NCBI GenBank assembly: GCA_016184115.1
Contig: JACPDH010000093.1
Span: forward strand, 1-42,708
Direction of reading: 5' to 3'
Source of the DNA: Acidobacteriota bacterium
Lineage (GTDB): Bacteria > Acidobacteriota > Thermoanaerobaculia > Gp7-AA8
DNA length: 42,708 bases
The notes beneath the pieces were generated by a model. That model was not told where the DNA came from and ran no database searches. It saw only the letters and a list, made by a program, of their open reading frames with translations. This document shows, piece after piece, positions 24,155 to 34,301 of this stretch (position 1 is the first letter of the stretch; each line of letters opens with the position of its first letter). The position numbers were made by a program, and so were the translations under genes.

Positions 24155-26500
24155 TCACCGGACGACGATCACTGCTTCCCGCCTAACTTTGCCATCCGAG
24201 GCGACGAATCGGTGCTCGCCTGGCCGGAGTGGCCAGGAGAGCGACCGGTCGGAGCGAACCTTGCCTAACGGCGCTCCGTCGACGCTCCAGTCGATCTCGC
24301 GCGGCTCTCCGCCGTGAGCGACGCGGAGCGACAGTGATTGAAACTCGGGTCGCAGCGTCGGTTCGATGAGATACGTGGCGCCATGCGGAGGGTTCGTGAT
24401 CACGAGCGCGCCGCGCGACCGCGCGCGGCTTCTCGGCAGCTCGTGCACCGAGGAGACAGCGACGGTCGAGTTCGCCGCGCCGCGACGTGGAGCGTCGACT
24501 CGCGTGGCGCGTGCCCACGCGAGATACTCCGGAGGCCATTCGACGATCGTTTCCCCGTCTTCGACGTGATGCCAGTAACACTGCCGGCCGGGCTCCCCTG
24601 GGGGGAGCCACTCGAGACGCGAGCCGGGACAGCGCTCGGTGGCGATGAGCCCTGATAGGGAGCAGATGTCGCTGCGGACGAGCGACGCGGGGCGGGCGAC
24701 GATCGGTGGGTCGCTCTCGTCCGGCAGGCGCCCGGCGACGCTCTCGAGCGCAGAGAGCATGACGGCACGGAAGATGGGTGCCGCTCCTGTCACTCCCGAC
24801 GAATTCCGGAGCGGTGCGCGGTCGAAGTTGCCGACCCAGACGCCGACGGTAACGGCGCCGGTATAACCAACGGTCCAATTGTCGTGGTAGGCCTGTGAGG
24901 TTCCGGTCTTCACCGCGACCGGGAAGGGGAAGTCGAGACTGCTCCCGCGGCCGAAGACCCAGGCGCGCGCATCCTGGTCGGAGAGGATGTCGGTGATCCA
25001 ATAGGCGGTTTGCTGCGACACGAGACGCGGAGCCGGTGGCGCGATTCCGTTCGTGCGAGACCGAGCAAGCATCGTCGTTCGCACGAGCTCTCCTCCGCGC
25101 GCGAACGATGCGTACGCGGCGACGAGCTCGTCGAGGCGCACCTCGGCGTTGCCGAGCGTCAGCCCGAGCCCGTAATGGTCTGCGGTCTTGTCGAACGTCG
25201 ACATCCCGGCACGGCGCAGGAGGCGTCCGATCGACGGGACTCCAATCTGCGACGCGAGTGCGACCGCGGGGACGTTCTGTGAGCCGCCTAACGCACGGCG
25301 CGCAAGCAAAGGGCCGTGGAACTTGCCATCGTAATTGCGCGGACTGTAGAGGACTCCCTCCTCGCGCGTCGGGAAGTGCGATGGCACGTCGGCGAGCACG
25401 CTCGCCGGCGTAAAGCCCGATTCGAAGGCGAGTGCGTACGTGAACGGCTTGAGCGCCGAGCCGGGCTGTCGCGCGGTGACGACCCCATCGATGGCGCCGC
25501 CGTGGACCGTGTCGAAATAGTCGCCCGACCCTTCCCAGACGAGCCATTCGCCAGTGTGGTTGTCGAGCACCGCGACGGCGACGTTGTGCGCGCCATGCTT
25601 CTCGAGGTTCGTTCGCTGCGCGCGGATTATCCCCTGCACCTTTCTTTGCAGCTCGGCATCGAGCGTCGTTTCGATCGTCCGCGCGGAGGCCGCGCCGCGG
25701 AGAACGTGCGTCACGAAGTGAGGCGCGACGAGCTCGGGGCGTTCGCGCACGAGGCGGAGCTCTTCGTGCTTTGCGTCAGTGATCGCGTCAAGTTCGACGA
25801 GGTCGAGTTTTTCGATCCGCGCGAGAACCGATTTCTGCCTCGTGTTGGCCGATTTCGGATGGCGATATGGATCGTAGCCGCTCGGCCGTTGTGGAAGCCC
25901 TGCGAGGAATGCCGACTCCGCGAGCGTCAGCGACGCCGGTTCGCGGCCGAAATAGCCGAGCGACGCGCGGCGCGCGCCGATGAACTGGTTCCCGTACGGT
26001 GCGAGGTTGAGGTAGAGCGCGAGAATCTCGCGTTTCGAGTATCGATGCTCGAGCCGTAAGGCGAGAAGCGTTTCCCTGAGCTTTCCCGCGATTCCGCGTC
26101 TTCGGCTTTCCCCGCGCGCGATGAGGATCTGCTTGACGACTTGTTGCGTGATCGTCGAACCGCCCTCGACGACGCGCATCGCGGCGAGGTTGTGCAAGGT
26201 CGCACGCGCATATGCGAAAGGATCGACGCCAGGATGCCGGAAGAAGCGGTGGTCCTCTGCCGCGAGCGTTGCGGAGACGAGGGTATCGGGGAGCGCGTCT
26301 GCCTCGAGCCAGTCGCCACGCGTGCCGCCCGGGGAGAGCGTCTCGTAGAGCACGACGCCGCGGCGGTCGAGGATGCGAGTCGAGACGAATTGCGTCCGAT
26401 CGAGGAACCCGTCGGGGAGCGCGCCGAGGCGGATCCAGGCGGCGAGCGCGATGAGGATGCCGAGTGCGACGGCGAGCGCGATCTTCGTTCGTTTCTTCAT
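24155..26500 (-). CDS. pbpC: Penicillin-binding protein 1C
   Basis: A 781-residue bifunctional peptidoglycan synthase anchored by one N-terminal helix (residues 6-24). The GT51 transglycosylase domain shows AAEDHRFFRHPGVDP (E82) and EGGSTITQQVVKQ. The transpeptidase domain shows QPGSALKPFTY (S348, K351) and VKTGTSQAYHDNW. The C-terminal 90 residues form the BiPBP_C beta domain typical of PBP1C. It lies directly downstream of the alpha-2-macroglobulin gene on the same strand, the same pairing as E. coli yfhM-pbpC, which suggests wall repair after protease or host attack. A 261-bp spacer of repeats separates the two genes. Confidence 0.95.
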   Translation of the reverse strand: MKKRTKIALAVALGILIALAAWIRLGALPDGFLDRTQFVSTRILDRRGVVLYETLSPGGTRGDWLEADALPDTLVSATLAAEDHRFFRHPGVDPFAYARATLHNLAAMRVVEGGSTITQQVVKQILIARGESRRRGIAGKLRETLLALRLEHRYSKREILALYLNLAPYGNQFIGARRASLGYFGREPASLTLAESAFLAGLPQRPSGYDPYRHPKSANTRQKSVLARIEKLDLVELDAITDAKHEELRLVRERPELVAPHFVTHVLRGAASARTIETTLDAELQRKVQGIIRAQRTNLEKHGAHNVAVAVLDNHTGEWLVWEGSGDYFDTVHGGAIDGVVTARQPGSALKPFTYALAFESGFTPASVLADVPSHFPTREEGVLYSPRNYDGKFHGPLLARRALGGSQNVPAVALASQIGVPSIGRLLRRAGMSTFDKTADHYGLGLTLGNAEVRLDELVAAYASFARGGELVRTTMLARSRTNGIAPPAPRLVSQQTAYWITDILSDQDARAWVFGRGSSLDFPFPVAVKTGTSQAYHDNWTVGYTGAVTVGVWVGNFDRAPLRNSSGVTGAAPIFRAVMLSALESVAGRLPDESDPPIVARPASLVRSDICSLSGLIATERCPGSRLEWLPPGEPGRQCYWHHVEDGETIVEWPPEYLAWARATRVDAPRRGAANSTVAVSSVHELPRSRARSRGALVITNPPHGATYLIEPTLRPEFQSLSLRVAHGGEPREIDWSVDGAPLGKVRSDRSLSWPLRPGEHRFVASDGKVRREAVIVVR

Positions 26501-26761
26501 TGGCGATGCACCTGCGTCGCTTCGCGACGCGGAATCAATGCGCCGCTCCCGACCCCCGGTTGCCTCGCCCCCGCTTCGCGGGGCTCGGTCACCGGGGGCT
26601 AAGGTTCCCCCGGTTGCCTCGCCCCCGCTTCGCGGGGCTCGGTCACCGGGGGCTAAGATCGTGCGTCGCTACGCGACGCTTTCGCAACAACCAACAACCA
26701 ACAACCAACAACCAACAACGCCTTTTCTCAGGACCCAGGACTCAGCACTCAGCACTCCCTT
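26501..26761. repeat. 54-bp tandem duplication plus heptanucleotide array, locus H5
   Basis: Two tandem copies of a 54-bp unit (26553-26606, 26607-26660) each fold into a strong two-part hairpin: CCCCCGGT with ACCGGGGG outside, and CCCCGC with GCGGGG around TTC inside. The pair is bracketed by near-identical palindromes, GCGTCGCTTCGCGACGC at 26514-26530 and its one-base variant at 26664-26680. Then, from 26685 to 26754, ten 7-mers run in phase: CAACAAC five times, GCCTTTT, CTCAGGA, CCCAGGA and CTCAGCA twice. The array ends 8 bp before the stop of the macroglobulin gene. Confidence 0.85.
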
Positions 26762-29700
26762 TTACGGCTTTACTTCGACGAGGTCTGCTTTCGAGCGTCC
26801 AAACACCTCGGGCTCGTACATCTCCTCGGCGTGCACTGGTGAGGCGATGAAATTGCCGGCAGTCGTGGCGCGCGCGACGTACGAGAAAACATGGGTCCCT
26901 GCGCTGAGGCGCGTCGCGAAGAGGTTCACCCGGTCGTCGTGGCGCTCGATATGGTCGAAGCCCCCTTTGCGCCAGCTCGTCATCCAGTCCTGCTCCTCCG
27001 CCTCCTCGCCGTAGCGCTGTTCGTTCCGGAGATCGAGCGCCGTCGTTGCGAACCACGACTCGACCGGTTCGAAGCCGGCGGGGAGGGGATCGGTCACCGC
27101 GACCCAGCGACGCTCCTTCGGGAGCTTCAATTCGAGCGTCACACGCACGAGGTCGCCCGCGGCGTAGCTCGTGCCACTCTTGGCGGGTTCGTTCTCCAGC
27201 GAATATGTGCGTTTAATCTGGAACCCTTTATTCATCGAGCTCGTCGCGGGTGTCATCGACGCATAGCGCAGGCGCGCGATGTAGTAGAGGACTCCCGTTC
27301 CTTCGCGATTGAACGTGAGCGGCAGCGTCTTTCCGGCCGCTCCCTTCGCCAGCAGGCTCTTCATCGGAAAGCTCGTGTTCTTTGCCACGGTCGAGCGACC
27401 CTTGAAGCCTTCCTTTGCGATCTCCTCTTCTCCGAGGGTGACGACCGCGGAGAAGTCGGGGATCTCGCTTTCGTACTTCTTGTAGTAGTCGACGAGCGCC
27501 TCCATCGCGAGGGCGTTCTCCTGCGTGTTACCCCAGCGCCCCTTCTTGCGCGCGTTCATCAACCAGCGTACGGTGCTTGCGACGTGGGTCTCGATATCGC
27601 TGTTCCGAACGAGACTGCCTAACACGAGCGAAGTCGAGCGGATGTTCGAGTTCCAGAAAAGGAGCAGGTAATCGTCGGCCAGCTCTTCGACGTGTGCGCT
27701 GCCTCCCTCGGGGAGGATCGCGTTGAAGATCCGACGGCGGAGCTCGTCGACGCGCCTGCCATCGTTCTCTCCCTTCGCCGCGAGGGCGTCGTAAAGATGT
27801 GAGAGAGCGAAGACCGGCATCCGGTCGAGGTAGCCATAGATGCGGTTGACGTTGCTGTCCTGGTTACGGCCGCCTTCCGCGAGGACTTTGATCGCGTAAG
27901 CCTGCCACGCGGTGTACGAAGGCCACCAGCCCTCGTTGACCGGCGGCTTCTCCGTGAGCTCGAGCTCGAGGTAGTCGTAGGCGCGCGTCATCACGTCGTC
28001 GTCCACCTCGTAGCCGAGCGACTCTCCGCGCTGGTAGACGTGGAGGATGTAGCTCGTGAGGTACGGCGACGTGAACAGGCATTCGCCGGGCCAGTACCAG
28101 AAGCCTCCGTCGGGGCATTGGTAGCGTTCGAGATCGACGAGGGTGTCCTGCGCGACTTTGCGGATGTCGGCGGGAGCGATGCCGGGAAGGTGGAACGCGT
28201 CGCCGAGATCGGACGCGAGCATGAGCGCGATCGCGGTCGACGCGCGCTGTTCCGCGCAGCCGTACGGGTAGTCGACGAGGTATCGCGCGCCTTCGCCCAG
28301 GCCGACGAGCGCGGTCGACGAGAGCTCGACGTCGATGCCGCCGATATCGGGCCGCACGTCGCCGGGGATCTCGACCGATTCCTTCGCGTCGGGTTTCGCC
28401 TGACCATAGGCTGCAACGGTCTCGACGGGGGAGAGAATGCGGACGGGAATCACGTCCTCGAACGCGTCGCTCTCGCCGAGGAGCCTAACGGTCATCCTTA
28501 TCCGGGCGTCGCCGACGGCGCGTGCGACGACCGGGAAACGAACTTCCTGAGCTCCCTTGGGTTCGATCTCGATCGTCTGCTTGTTCACACCTTCGATCGA
28601 GATGATCTCGGGGTTGAGGCTCTCGATCGTCACGGTCGCCTGGCCCCCCTTCGTCAACTGACTGTTGACGACCGACCCGAAGAACGCCTTGTCGCCCGCG
28701 GAGAGGAAGCGGGGGAAGTTCTGGCGCAGAAGAACGGGCTTGTTGACTTTGATCTCGCTGTCACCCTTACCGAAGCGGTTCGCCTTGTCGTTCGCGACCG
28801 CCATGATGCGGTAGGTCGTGAGCGACTCGGGGAGCTTGACTTCGGTCGTTGCGCTCCCTTTACGGTCGGTTTTTACCGAGCCTAACCAGAACGCCAGGAC
28901 GCGGAAGTCTTTCCGCACTTCGCCGACCGACTCGTCGGCGCCACCACCGCCCCCTTCGTCCGCGCCCTTCGGCGTCAGGACACGCCTGCTGATGATGCGC
29001 TGCCGGCTGTCGGTGTCCTGCACCGAAAGCGACTTCTCGACGTAGACGTCGCCGAGGATGTCGGGGGTCTGGAAGTTCGTGAGCGAGAGGACACCGTAGT
29101 CGACGGCCCAGAGAGTGACCTCGGATTGGGACGGCTTTCCGGCGGCGTCTTTCACGTTGACGCTGATCTTCGCGTTCGTCGCAGGGCGGTATTCCGATTG
29201 GTTGGCGCGGACGTCGACCTTCAGCCTCTTCGTCGCGTCCTCGACGGATAGGGCGATGTATCCGAGACGGAAGGATGGTTTGCCCGGGTCGCTCGGGTCA
29301 TCCTCCTTCGGCGGCATCGTGCGACCCTGCACGAGCACGACCGAGACGAAGACGTTCGGGATGTCTGCTTCGGTGATCGGAACGTCGATCGTCTGCTGCG
29401 TCGATTTCAATTCGAACTGGCGATGGGTGCGGATTCCTTCGCGCTCGGTCGTAACGAGGGCGGTCGCGTTTTCCCAGGGCGACTGAACCATGATCCGTGC
29501 CGTCTCGCCGGGGCGGTACTTCTTCTTCTCGGGGACGAGGTCGATACGGTTGTGATCGTACCGCCGCCACGCGGTGTAGCCCTCACCAAGTACGTAGAAG
29601 TTCGTCGACGTTCTGGTGGAGCGTCCGCGATCGTCGGTTGCGGTTGCCACGAGCTCGAAGTAGCCACCATTCTTGAAGTCGAGATGGAGCGGCACCGGCT

Positions 29701-32551
29701 TCGCGGCACTCTTGACGTCGTAGCTGCCTGCCTCGATCCGCTTGAGCTCCCAGTCCCACGTGTAGAAGCCGTTGCCTTCGGCACGCCGGACGCTGTTCCA
29801 CTGGAGCTGCGTGACTTCGACTTTGATGTCGACGTCGGGCGTCGCGAGCCCCTCGGGGGTGACGGCGAGGACTTCGGTGTCGAAGCCGCTCTTCTGGTCT
29901 GCGAACATCGGGGGCTGCTTCACTCCGATGTACCAGGGGGCGGGATGGACGACGAGCGACGCGCGGTTCGCGATGACCTGGCGCGACACGTCGGTGACGC
30001 TTCCTTCGAGCGTGTAGACCATTGCGACGGGATGTGAGGTCTTTGTTTCGAGCTCGAGCTCGAGATTGCCTTTGTCGTCGAGCGTCTCATCGTTCTGCTC
30101 GAGGATCTCGTCGCTGATGCGTCCCTCGTCATAGCCCATCCAACTGGTGAACATCCATTGCTCGAGTGGGTACTTCGCGGCGATCGGTGGGGGAACCTCG
30201 AACGACATCGAACGGCGGAAGGTCCACGAGATTTCGCGGTCGGCCATCGCTCCGCCGAAGAGATAGCGCGCTTCGACGTGGCCGTCGAGCGGGTCACCGG
30301 CGATGCCCGTTCCGCTCGCGAGCGTTGCGTCGACGCGGAAGTCGGGACGGCGGTACGAGGCGACGAGAAAGTTGCCGTAGATGTTGCCGTGCTGCTCGGG
30401 CGTCGCCGCCATGATCGACCAGTCGCCGAGTGCCGCGGTCTTTTTGATCTGCATCGTCCACTCGGCGCTGCTCCACTCGCTGAGCGTCACATCGCGGCGG
30501 TCGACTTCTTCACCAACGCTGTCGGTCACGACGATCGCGACCTTCGTGTCGGGTGCGAGAAGCTTCATCCCCGCGGCCGTGTCGCTGCGGAGGATTGCCT
30601 TGAAGTGAACCTCTTCTCCCGGCTTGTAGACGCCTCGGTCGGCGAAGACGGCGCCGCGCAGCATCGGCTTCGCAGTGAGGCGCGAGTAATCGATGCCGAA
30701 CTCCCAGCCGTTGATCCCCTCGTCCCAGTCACTGCCGACGTATGCGAAGTCGCCGTCCTTCTCGGCCGTGACGATGAACTGGATCTTCCAGTAATCGTCC
30801 TCGCCGCGGAAGTCTGTGTTAGGCGCGATCGCGACGCCGTCGACTTCGGTCGTGCCGCTCCAAAGCACCTTGTTCTCGCGCGAACGGATGGCGACATTCG
30901 CTCCGGCGACCGGCTTGCCGTCGTCGAGCCGCGTCACGAAGACGAGCGTGTTGATCGGACTGTCCTTGACGTGAATGCCGAGGTTCGTGACCTGCACGAG
31001 CGAGGCGCGCGTGGGACGGTCGGGATCGCACTCCACCGCCTTCGCGATCGCTTCGTCGGGCTCGACCGCGGTCCAGAAGATTCCGTACTTCGCACTGCCG
31101 AGTGCGGCGGAGAGGTCAAGCCCGTGCGATTGCACTTTGTCCGCGGAGACGCCGAGTTTGCGATCCGTGGGCTCGGAGTCAGGGGCGAGGCGGAAGTACG
31201 ACTCCTCTTGCAGCCGGAGGATCGTCGGCATCAGTTCGTCCGGCGTGAGCGGGGAGGCCCACTGGCGTGCCATTTTGAAGTTGCGCGAGTAGAAGGGGAG
31301 CGTCGCGCCCGCATCGGCCTCCCACACACCGTGGCCGTCGCCGAAACTCGCATAGGCGCAGCGATGCCAGTTCTCGATGAACGTGACGAAGGAGTAACCG
31401 AGCTTCTGCCCATCATGCGCGGTGAGCTCTTCGCCGATTTTGACTCGCCACGTCGTGACGGGAGGTTGCGCGCCGAATCCGGCCTCCTCGAGTGTCATCC
31501 AGTTCGTAGCGTCGTACCCGACGATCTCGTCGGACGGTTTCCCGAGAGTCTGCTTGACCTTCTTTTCTGCCGGCGCTTTCGTGACGTCCGAGACGGAGAA
31601 CGCCTTCGCTGCCTCGGATTGCGAGACGCGGGCGCGGAAGCGGATGGCGTTCCAGCGATCGGGATCGCAGTGGAGGCGGCAATGCTCAGTCGCCTCGATA
31701 AAGAGAGTTCGTTCGAGCTGGATCGTGAACTCCTGCGTCCTGCCCGGAACTTCGTTCCCCTGTGCGGAAGGGAGGCGCTCGTCGAGCATCAACTGAACCC
31801 AGCTGTCCGTTGGTACGCCCGGCTTCGTCTCGACGACGACCATGTTTTCATTCTTCGCGTATCGCGTGGTGTCCCAGGAGTCGGCGAGGAAATTGACGAC
31901 CGGCCCGGTCGCCTGGGCCGCGGCGCGCGTCGCCGCGACCTTGGCGTCGAACTTCTCGAGCGACGTCGGGTCGCTCTTTGCGAGGAAGTCGCGTGCGTTC
32001 TTCTCGAGCGATGGCTCCGGCCAGGAGTGCGACTGGTAGCGGAGGAGGAGGTGCTTCGCAATCTCGGCCGGCTTTACCGGCTGATTGAAGTAGAGGACGA
32101 CGACGACGGAGGCGTCGTAGCGCCCTCCCTTGCGGTACCAATTCGTCGAGAGAAGCTTCGTCGTCGGCGTCGTGAAGGCGAAGCTGTGAGGCGAGGTTAG
32201 GGAGTTGCCGGCGACCGACTTCGCCGTCGTGTCGACGGTGACTTCATACTTCGTCGCATACGGAAGCGGTTTGTCGGGATCGGGGGTGAAGATCAGGATC
32301 GTCGTGCCCGACCAGCGCCACGTGCCGCGAAGCGCGGGCTTGATCTTCACGAACGGGATCTGCAGCGGGTCGGGGATCTTTCCGAGCGACACCATCGGCT
32401 CGGAGAAGACGAGACGGATCTCGTTCGCCTCGGCGAGAGAGCCGATCTCGCCCGTCGGGCCGGAGCTGACGATGTTGAGCGTGCCGGCGGCCTCCGCGGC
32501 CACAGGGAGAAGAAGGAGGAGGAAGAGAGTGAAGATCACGACGTTCCGCAT
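26762..32551 (-). CDS. yfhM: Bacterial alpha-2-macroglobulin
   Basis: A giant exported protease trap of about 1929 residues. The Sec signal peptide (MRNVVIFTLFLLLLLPVAAEA) lacks a lipobox cysteine, so unlike E. coli YfhM it appears soluble or otherwise anchored. Many macroglobulin beta domains follow, e.g. FADRGVYKPGEEVHFKAI and TLWAVDYGVLSLTNFQTPD. The thioester motif YPYGCAEQR (C1432, with the E-Q partner) sits in the helical TED domain, then GGFWYWPG and a receptor-binding-like C-terminus. The intact CxEQ indicates a covalent trap. The ATG at 32551 has GAGGAG 5 nt upstream; the frame is open to 32851 through repeats only. It is paired with pbpC downstream. Confidence 0.95.
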   Translation of the reverse strand: MRNVVIFTLFLLLLLPVAAEAAGTLNIVSSGPTGEIGSLAEANEIRLVFSEPMVSLGKIPDPLQIPFVKIKPALRGTWRWSGTTILIFTPDPDKPLPYATKYEVTVDTTAKSVAGNSLTSPHSFAFTTPTTKLLSTNWYRKGGRYDASVVVVLYFNQPVKPAEIAKHLLLRYQSHSWPEPSLEKNARDFLAKSDPTSLEKFDAKVAATRAAAQATGPVVNFLADSWDTTRYAKNENMVVVETKPGVPTDSWVQLMLDERLPSAQGNEVPGRTQEFTIQLERTLFIEATEHCRLHCDPDRWNAIRFRARVSQSEAAKAFSVSDVTKAPAEKKVKQTLGKPSDEIVGYDATNWMTLEEAGFGAQPPVTTWRVKIGEELTAHDGQKLGYSFVTFIENWHRCAYASFGDGHGVWEADAGATLPFYSRNFKMARQWASPLTPDELMPTILRLQEESYFRLAPDSEPTDRKLGVSADKVQSHGLDLSAALGSAKYGIFWTAVEPDEAIAKAVECDPDRPTRASLVQVTNLGIHVKDSPINTLVFVTRLDDGKPVAGANVAIRSRENKVLWSGTTEVDGVAIAPNTDFRGEDDYWKIQFIVTAEKDGDFAYVGSDWDEGINGWEFGIDYSRLTAKPMLRGAVFADRGVYKPGEEVHFKAILRSDTAAGMKLLAPDTKVAIVVTDSVGEEVDRRDVTLSEWSSAEWTMQIKKTAALGDWSIMAATPEQHGNIYGNFLVASYRRPDFRVDATLASGTGIAGDPLDGHVEARYLFGGAMADREISWTFRRSMSFEVPPPIAAKYPLEQWMFTSWMGYDEGRISDEILEQNDETLDDKGNLELELETKTSHPVAMVYTLEGSVTDVSRQVIANRASLVVHPAPWYIGVKQPPMFADQKSGFDTEVLAVTPEGLATPDVDIKVEVTQLQWNSVRRAEGNGFYTWDWELKRIEAGSYDVKSAAKPVPLHLDFKNGGYFELVATATDDRGRSTRTSTNFYVLGEGYTAWRRYDHNRIDLVPEKKKYRPGETARIMVQSPWENATALVTTEREGIRTHRQFELKSTQQTIDVPITEADIPNVFVSVVLVQGRTMPPKEDDPSDPGKPSFRLGYIALSVEDATKRLKVDVRANQSEYRPATNAKISVNVKDAAGKPSQSEVTLWAVDYGVLSLTNFQTPDILGDVYVEKSLSVQDTDSRQRIISRRVLTPKGADEGGGGGADESVGEVRKDFRVLAFWLGSVKTDRKGSATTEVKLPESLTTYRIMAVANDKANRFGKGDSEIKVNKPVLLRQNFPRFLSAGDKAFFGSVVNSQLTKGGQATVTIESLNPEIISIEGVNKQTIEIEPKGAQEVRFPVVARAVGDARIRMTVRLLGESDAFEDVIPVRILSPVETVAAYGQAKPDAKESVEIPGDVRPDIGGIDVELSSTALVGLGEGARYLVDYPYGCAEQRASTAIALMLASDLGDAFHLPGIAPADIRKVAQDTLVDLERYQCPDGGFWYWPGECLFTSPYLTSYILHVYQRGESLGYEVDDDVMTRAYDYLELELTEKPPVNEGWWPSYTAWQAYAIKVLAEGGRNQDSNVNRIYGYLDRMPVFALSHLYDALAAKGENDGRRVDELRRRIFNAILPEGGSAHVEELADDYLLLFWNSNIRSTSLVLGSLVRNSDIETHVASTVRWLMNARKKGRWGNTQENALAMEALVDYYKKYESEIPDFSAVVTLGEEEIAKEGFKGRSTVAKNTSFPMKSLLAKGAAGKTLPLTFNREGTGVLYYIARLRYASMTPATSSMNKGFQIKRTYSLENEPAKSGTSYAAGDLVRVTLELKLPKERRWVAVTDPLPAGFEPVESWFATTALDLRNEQRYGEEAEEQDWMTSWRKGGFDHIERHDDRVNLFATRLSAGTHVFSYVARATTAGNFIASPVHAEEMYEPEVFGRSKADLVEVKP

Positions 32552-32879
32552 GGCGGCTCCTCGCTGCATTGTGTTTGGGTTTGCCGCGACAGAGTGTATC
32601 GCCCTCGCCTCGCGATGCGATGGCGAAGTGATGGCAGAAATGAGGCGGAGAGGCGAGAGACGATGAGCAGGCAAGTGCGATCGAGCGCAGCGGCGCGAAA
32701 GGCCGGGCCCGGGCGCGGGCCCGGGCGCGGGCCCGGGCGCGTTTACGGGATATCTCGGCCCGCGCCCGGTAGTTCGCCGATCGACTTCAATGAGCGAGCC
32801 GCTCCCCGGGTCGTCATTCGCCTGCGGATCGCCCTTCGCCCATCGCTTCACGCCCGCCGTTCGATGTTACCCTTCGCCC
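32552..32879. repeat. Divergent spacer with three 12-bp tandem repeats
   Basis: A 328-bp gap between the divergent macroglobulin and mgtE genes. GGGCCCGGGCGC occurs three times without interruption at 32705-32740, giving a self-complementary pure G+C run. I found no convincing M-box magnesium riboswitch ahead of mgtE and no small ORF. Confidence 0.75.
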
Positions 32880-34301
32880 ATGGCCGACGTCCTCGACGTG
32901 GAACGCGACGAGCTCGAGCGTGAGGAGCAGCAGAAGCGGTTCGACCGCCTCGCGGAGCTCGTGCGCGAGCGGAAGTTCGTCGAGCTGCGCGAGGAGCTCA
33001 TGAAGCTCGACGTTGCAGATCTGGCCGACGCGATCGTCGAGCTGTCGACCGAGGACGAGGCGGTCATCTTCCGCCTATTGCCGCGCGAAACCGCGACGAC
33101 CACGTTCGAATACCTGCCGCTCGAGACGCAGGAAGAGCTGCTCAAGGCGATGGGCGACATCGAAGTCGCCAACATCCTCAACGACATGTCGGCCGACGAC
33201 CGGACGGCACTGCTCGAGGAGCTCCCGGCAAAAGTCACGCGCGGCTTGTTGAATCTCCTCTCGCCCGAGGAACGGCGAATCGCGAGTCAGCTCCTCGGTT
33301 ACCCCGATTCGTCGATTGGGCGTCTGATGACGCCCGACTACGTCGCCGTCAAACAGCATTGGACCGTCGAGCAGGTGCTCGCGCACATCCGGCGGTTCGG
33401 TCGCGACCGCGAGACGCTTAACGTCGTCTACGTACTCGACGAGCACGGAATGCTGATCGACGACATCAGGATCCGCGAGCTCCTGCTTGTCGACCCGTCG
33501 ACAAAAGTCGGTGAGATCTCGGACGGCCACTACATCGCGCTCCATGCGACCGACGATCAGGAGGCCGCCGTCGCTCACTTCAGGAAGCACGACCGGGTTG
33601 CGTTCCCGGTCATCGACGCCGCGGGCTTCCTCCTCGGGATCGTCACGATCGACGACGTCCTCGACGTTGCGGAAGAAGAGGCGACCGAAGACATCCAGAA
33701 ACTGGGAGGCAGTGAGGCTCTCGAGGAGCCCTACCTCGACGTCTCCGTGCCGACGATGGTGCGCAAGCGAGTCGCCTGGCTCGTGCTCCTGCTCATCGGC
33801 GAGATGCTGACCGCTTCGGCCATGGCGTTCTTCGAAGCCGAGCTCGCGAGCGCGATCGTGCTCGCCGTTTTCATCCCACTGATCATCTCGAGTGGAGGCA
33901 ACTCGGGATCGCAGGCTGCCACGCTCGTGACGCGCGCGATCGCCCTCGGTGAGGTGACGATCGCGGATTGGTGGCGCGTCGCCTATCGCGAGCTCGCGTC
34001 TGGAATCTCGATGGGGCTGATCCTCGGTGTCATCGGTTTCGTGCGCGTCGCGCTCTGGGCCCGAATCTTCAATGTTTACGGCGAGCACTGGCTGGAGGTC
34101 GCCATGACGATCGGCCTCTCGCTCATCGGCGTCGTCCTCTGGGGTTGCGTCACCGGCTCGATGCTCCCGCTCGTCCTTAAACGGCTCGGCGCCGATCCCG
34201 CCACATCGTCCGCGCCGTTCGTTGCGACACTCGTCGACGTGACCGGTATCGTGATCTATTTCAGCGTCGCCTCCGCAATGCTGGGGGGGAAACTGTTTTG
34301 A
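32880..34301 (+). CDS. mgtE: Magnesium transporter MgtE
   Basis: A 473-residue inner-membrane Mg2+ channel. Residues 1-130 are the acidic MgtE N domain ([37 protein letters not shown]-type motifs). Residues 135-265 are a CBS pair ([42 protein letters not shown]), and five membrane helices follow, including [20 protein letters not shown] and the C-terminal [16 protein letters not shown] helix with the pore Asp. In this family the N and CBS domains close the channel at high internal Mg2+. The ATG at 32880 gives the normal N-terminus; no Shine-Dalgarno is visible. Confidence 0.96.
   Translation: MADVLDVERDELEREEQQKRFDRLAELVRERKFVELREELMKLDVADLADAIVELSTEDEAVIFRLLPRETATTTFEYLPLETQEELLKAMGDIEVANILNDMSADDRTALLEELPAKVTRGLLNLLSPEERRIASQLLGYPDSSIGRLMTPDYVAVKQHWTVEQVLAHIRRFGRDRETLNVVYVLDEHGMLIDDIRIRELLLVDPSTKVGEISDGHYIALHATDDQEAAVAHFRKHDRVAFPVIDAAGFLLGIVTIDDVLDVAEEEATEDIQKLGGSEALEEPYLDVSVPTMVRKRVAWLVLLLIGEMLTASAMAFFEAELASAIVLAVFIPLIISSGGNSGSQAATLVTRAIALGEVTIADWWRVAYRELASGISMGLILGVIGFVRVALWARIFNVYGEHWLEVAMTIGLSLIGVVLWGCVTGSMLPLVLKRLGADPATSSAPFVATLVDVTGIVIYFSVASAMLGGKLF

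Noticed and set aside
30158-32200. 680-codon plus-strand open frame opposite the alpha-2-macroglobulin gene
   Set aside because: Same kind of shadow; the minus strand has an intact, recognisable macroglobulin across the whole span.
32552-32879. Possible M-box or other Mg2+ riboswitch ahead of mgtE
   Set aside because: No recognisable conserved motifs or terminator; the spacer is dominated by a GC-rich 12-bp repeat.
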